A stretch of DNA of 64,000 nucleotides from Clostridia bacterium (GTDB lineage: Bacteria; Bacillota; Clostridia; Christensenellales; Aristaeellaceae): contig JAFXVR010000023.1 in assembly GCA_017534885.1 (NCBI GenBank), positions 21,590-85,589 of the forward strand, written 5' to 3'. The notes below the pieces were generated by a model. That model did not search any database and was not told the DNA's origin. It was given only the letters and a program-made list of their open reading frames with translations. The position numbers were made by a program, and so were the translations under genes. Every line of letters begins with the position of its first letter. Positions within the stretch are counted from its first letter, which is position 1. This document shows positions 61,794 to 64,000 of this stretch, piece after piece.

Positions 61794-61846
61794 AAAGCCC
61801 CGCGGACTCCCTGCAAAGAAACGCAGAGGAAATCCGCGGGGCTTTT
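61794..61846. terminator. Large bidirectional terminator
   Basis: AAAGCCCCGCGGA pairs with TCCGCGGGGCTTT over 13 bp. The loop contains a second stem CTGC/GCAG. A-run and T-run flank both sides, serving the DUF3783 gene and rny. Confidence 0.85.
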
Positions 61847-61869
61847 CGTATGAAATGGATTGCGCCGGT

Positions 61870-63453
61870 TTACTTCGCGGTCTCCACCACGCGCACTTCC
61901 CGGATGACGTTCACCCGGATCTGGCCGGGATACTCCATCTCGGCTTCGATGCGCTTGGCGATCTCCCGGGCCAGGACGCGGGCGCCGTCGTCGGTCACGT
62001 CCTCGGGCTTGACCATGATGCGCACCTCGCGGCCGGACTGGATGGCGAAGCACTTTTCGACGCCCTGGAAGCCGGTGGCGATCTCCTCCAGCTTCTGCAG
62101 GCGCTTGATGTAATTCTCGAGGCTCTCGCGGCGCGCGCCGGGCCGGGCTGCGGAAATGGCGTCCGCCGCCTGCACCAGCACCGCCTCGATGGTCTGGGGC
62201 TCGATGTCGTTGTGGTGGGCCAGAATGGCGTGCACCACCGCGTTGCTCTCCCGGTACTTGCGCGCCAGCTCCGCGCCCAAGGTAACATGGGTGCCCTCGG
62301 CCTCGTGGTCGATGGCCTTGCCGATGTCATGGAGCAGGCCGGCCCGCTTGGCCAGCTGCACGTCCGCGCCCAGCTCAGAGGCCATGAGGCCCGCCAGATA
62401 GCAGACTTCCAGGGAGTGCAGCAGCACGTTCTGGCCGTAGGAGGTGCGGTACTTCAGCCGGCCGAGGGTGCGCACCAGCTCGGGGTGCAGACCCTGCACG
62501 CCCGCCTGGAACACCGCGTTGTCGCCGGCCTCCTGGATGGTCTTCTCCACATCGCGCTTGGCCTTTTCCACCATGCTCTCGATGTTGCCGGGGTTGATGC
62601 GGCCGTCCATGACCAGGCGCTCGATGGCCTGACGGGCCACCTCCCTGCGAACCGGGTCAAAGGCGGAAATGATGATGGCCTCGGGGGTATCGTCGATGAT
62701 CAGATCTACGCCGGTGGCCTGCTCCAGGGCGCGGATGTTCCGGCCCTCGCGGCCGATGATGCGCCCCTTCATGTCGTCGTTGGGCAGGTTGACGATGGAC
62801 ACGGTGGTCTCCGCCACATGATCCGCCGCGCAGCGCTGAATGGCTAAGGCGATCACGTTCCGGGCCCGTTTTTCGGCTTCCTCCTTGGCGGTCTGCTCGA
62901 TGCGCCGCACCTCGCCCGCCGCGTCGTGGTAAGCCTCCCGGGTCACCCGCTCCACAATGATCTGCCGGGCCTCGTCCTGGCTCATGGCCGCGATGCGCTC
63001 CAGCTCGCCCTGCTGGCGGCCGTGGAGCTCCTCCGCCTCCTCGCGAAGGCGCTGAATCTCCTGCTGGCGCTCGTTGAGCTGCTGCTCCCGGTTCTCCAGG
63101 CTCTCTGTTTTCTTATCCAGGCTGTCCTCGCGCTGGGCCAGGCGGTTCTCCTGACGCTGCACGTCCGCCCGCCGCTCGCGGATCTCCTGGTCATTGGCAG
63201 CCTTCTGGCGCTCGTTCTCGTCCCGCTCCCGCAGGATGGTCTCCCGCGCCTCCAGCACTTTTTCCTTCTTGAAGTCCTCCGCCTTGTGCATCAGCTCCTC
63301 GGACTTGCGCACCGCGTCGTCATACACGCGCTTGGCCAGCTCCTCCGTGCGCTGAATCTTGGCTTCCACCATGTTTTTGCGGTAGGCGTATCCGCCGAAG
63401 CCGGCAGCCGCGGCGCACGCCAGAATGATCAAAATCCAGACAATCGGGCTCAT
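61870..63453 (-). CDS. rny: Ribonuclease Y
   Basis: The 527-residue enzyme has an N-terminal membrane helix (3-22), a long coiled coil rich in Glu, Arg and Gln (about 25-200), a KH domain with [17 protein letters not shown] (about 215-280) and an HD domain with [17 protein letters not shown] (about 375-391). It is the membrane-bound endonuclease that begins mRNA decay in Firmicutes. GGAAGGAGG precedes the ATG. A leader of about 350 nt with an intrinsic terminator lies upstream. Confidence 0.97.
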   Translation of the reverse strand: MSPIVWILIILACAAAAGFGGYAYRKNMVEAKIQRTEELAKRVYDDAVRKSEELMHKAEDFKKEKVLEARETILRERDENERQKAANDQEIRERRADVQRQENRLAQREDSLDKKTESLENREQQLNERQQEIQRLREEAEELHGRQQGELERIAAMSQDEARQIIVERVTREAYHDAAGEVRRIEQTAKEEAEKRARNVIALAIQRCAADHVAETTVSIVNLPNDDMKGRIIGREGRNIRALEQATGVDLIIDDTPEAIIISAFDPVRREVARQAIERLVMDGRINPGNIESMVEKAKRDVEKTIQEAGDNAVFQAGVQGLHPELVRTLGRLKYRTSYGQNVLLHSLEVCYLAGLMASELGADVQLAKRAGLLHDIGKAIDHEAEGTHVTLGAELARKYRESNAVVHAILAHHNDIEPQTIEAVLVQAADAISAARPGARRESLENYIKRLQKLEEIATGFQGVEKCFAIQSGREVRIMVKPEDVTDDGARVLAREIAKRIEAEMEYPGQIRVNVIREVRVVETAK

Positions 63454-63803
63454 GTGTTCCTCCTTCCTCTTTGGATTCTCATCTCAAACTCAGTTCAGCC
63501 GGAAAAACCGTGCGAAAAATCCGCACGGCTGCTGACTGTTCCGTTCATCCCACTATTCCGTTCAGGCGGGATTGCCTCAAAGCAATCCTCCGCACAAAAA
63601 CCACGAGCCGCCAGCCAATTCCGACAGCCTGAAGGCGCATCCGTTCTTCTCATTCAGTGCAACGCTTAACCGGACTCGCCTTCCGCAATTCCTATGGGGC
63701 CAAGCGGGAAACCCCGCCGCCAACACGCCTGGGGCGCGACGAACCAAAAAGCCGGGGACTATCGCAACAGCCGGGAACCGCGGACGCGGCTCCGCAACCG
63801 GAC
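63454..63803 (-). promoter_or_regulatory. Long structured leader of rny (possible regulatory RNA)
   Basis: From the predicted transcription start near 63803 to the rny ATG there are about 350 nt without a convincing gene. Visible structures in transcript order are GCGGA/TCCGC near the 5' end, GCGGG/CCCGC, a perfect GGATTGC/GCAATCC hairpin (63569-63588) and a terminator (63503-63528). The transcript could be attenuated before rny or be a stable RNA with partial read-through. I do not recognise a known riboswitch class. Confidence 0.5.
63503..63528 (-). terminator. Intrinsic terminator inside the rny leader
   Basis: On the minus strand CCGTGCG pairs with CGCACGG around GATTTTT and is followed directly by TTTTTCC, 50 bp upstream of the rny start codon. 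A second GTGCGG copy upstream (about 63588-63594) could compete for the CGCAC arm. Confidence 0.75.
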
Positions 63804-63809
63804 ACAACT

Positions 63810-63837
63810 ATTCTAATGCTTTTTTGGTATATGTCAA
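63810..63837 (-). promoter_or_regulatory. Promoter of the rny transcript
   Basis: On the minus strand a consensus TTGACA (63832-63837), a 16-bp spacer and TAGAAT (63810-63815). Confidence 0.8.
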
Positions 63838-63923
63838 GAACTTTTTGCGAAGGTGTTACGCCCGTGCAAATTGCAAGTTTAATTGACGCAGGTCATACAG
63901 GGATGCGAAGGGGCAGTACTGGG

Positions 63924-63980
63924 GATTTGGTTCAGCCATGAAGGAGGGGCGTAGCCCCGACGGAATGGCTGAACCAAATC
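63924..63980. repeat. Long perfect inverted repeat at the window end
   Basis: GATTTGGTTCAGCCAT (63924-63939) and ATGGCTGAACCAAATC (63965-63980) are perfect 16-bp arms. The 25-nt centre holds a nested GGGGC/GCCCC stem. No T-run follows. The open frame running through it is composed of repeat sequence and is not called as a gene. Nothing else is seen from 63838 to 64000. Confidence 0.8.
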
Positions 63981-64000
63981 GCGCGCCAGGAACCCTCAGG

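Noticed and set aside
63577..63807. 76-codon minus-strand frame in the rny leader
   Set aside because: No ribosome site, no family resemblance, and it overlaps the RNA structures of the leader.

Overview
The window looks like a chromosomal segment of a G+C-rich, low-G+C-phylum (Firmicutes/Bacillota) anaerobe of the class Clostridia. The evidence is a PolC-type replicative polymerase, RNase Y, a T-box leader before pheST, an S10-spc ribosomal block in Firmicutes order ending secY-adk-map-KOW-infA-rpmJ, and strong AGGAGG ribosome binding sites. The standard code fits, with TGA as a common stop. No phage, conjugative element, insertion sequence, CRISPR array or rRNA was seen. Species cannot be named from sequence alone.

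Layout. 0.2-2.7 kb: YdcF-like exported protein, DUF1294 membrane protein, exported unknown and a methyltransferase, converging on a HerA-like ATPase. 5.0-7.4 kb: secreted protein with Ig-like repeats and a VanX-type dipeptidase. 7.6-11.4 kb: T-box-controlled pheS-pheT. 11.4-13.9 kb: HD phosphohydrolase, NYN/LOTUS RNA-binding protein and a GntR/HutC regulator. 14.1-18.2 kb: two family-2 glycosyltransferases, an SH3b protein and a membrane-anchored unknown. 18.7-22.8 kb: asnS, SGNH esterase, a 75-residue unknown, pcp and a GNAT. 22.8-23.1 kb: a tRNA-Leu(UAA) gene interrupted in the anticodon by a 212-nt group I intron. 23.2-26.1 kb: FtsB/DivIC-like protein, DUF4143 ATPase and an acidic unknown.

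26.1-39.1 kb (minus strand) is the Firmicutes cluster frr-uppS-cdsA-dxr-rseP-ispG-polC. Two A+T-richer genes of unknown function sit between rseP and ispG, and ispG has its own promoter. A 73-codon gene lies between frr and uppS. The cluster combines ribosome recycling, undecaprenyl and CDP-diacylglycerol synthesis, two MEP-pathway steps, intramembrane proteolysis and replication. 39.5-52.4 kb (minus) is one ribosomal operon from rpsJ to rpmJ, with a strong promoter upstream of rpsJ and an intrinsic terminator after rpmJ. The rpsM-rpsK-rpsD-rpoA-rplQ part is absent here.

52.9-57.0 kb: a GH35 beta-galactosidase and a GPH-family sugar symporter, a plausible oligosaccharide-use pair. 57.3-61.8 kb: operon of metallophosphoesterase, pyrE and a Y-family polymerase, with a divergent second metallophosphoesterase and a DUF3783 protein. 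61.9-63.5 kb: RNase Y, preceded by a long structured leader that contains an intrinsic terminator.

The most unusual items are the tRNA-Leu group I intron, several families of dispersed palindromic intergenic repeats (one nested inside another), the insertion between rseP and ispG, and the rny leader. I found no clear new multi-gene system. Promoters, terminators and start sites were read by eye and are predictions.
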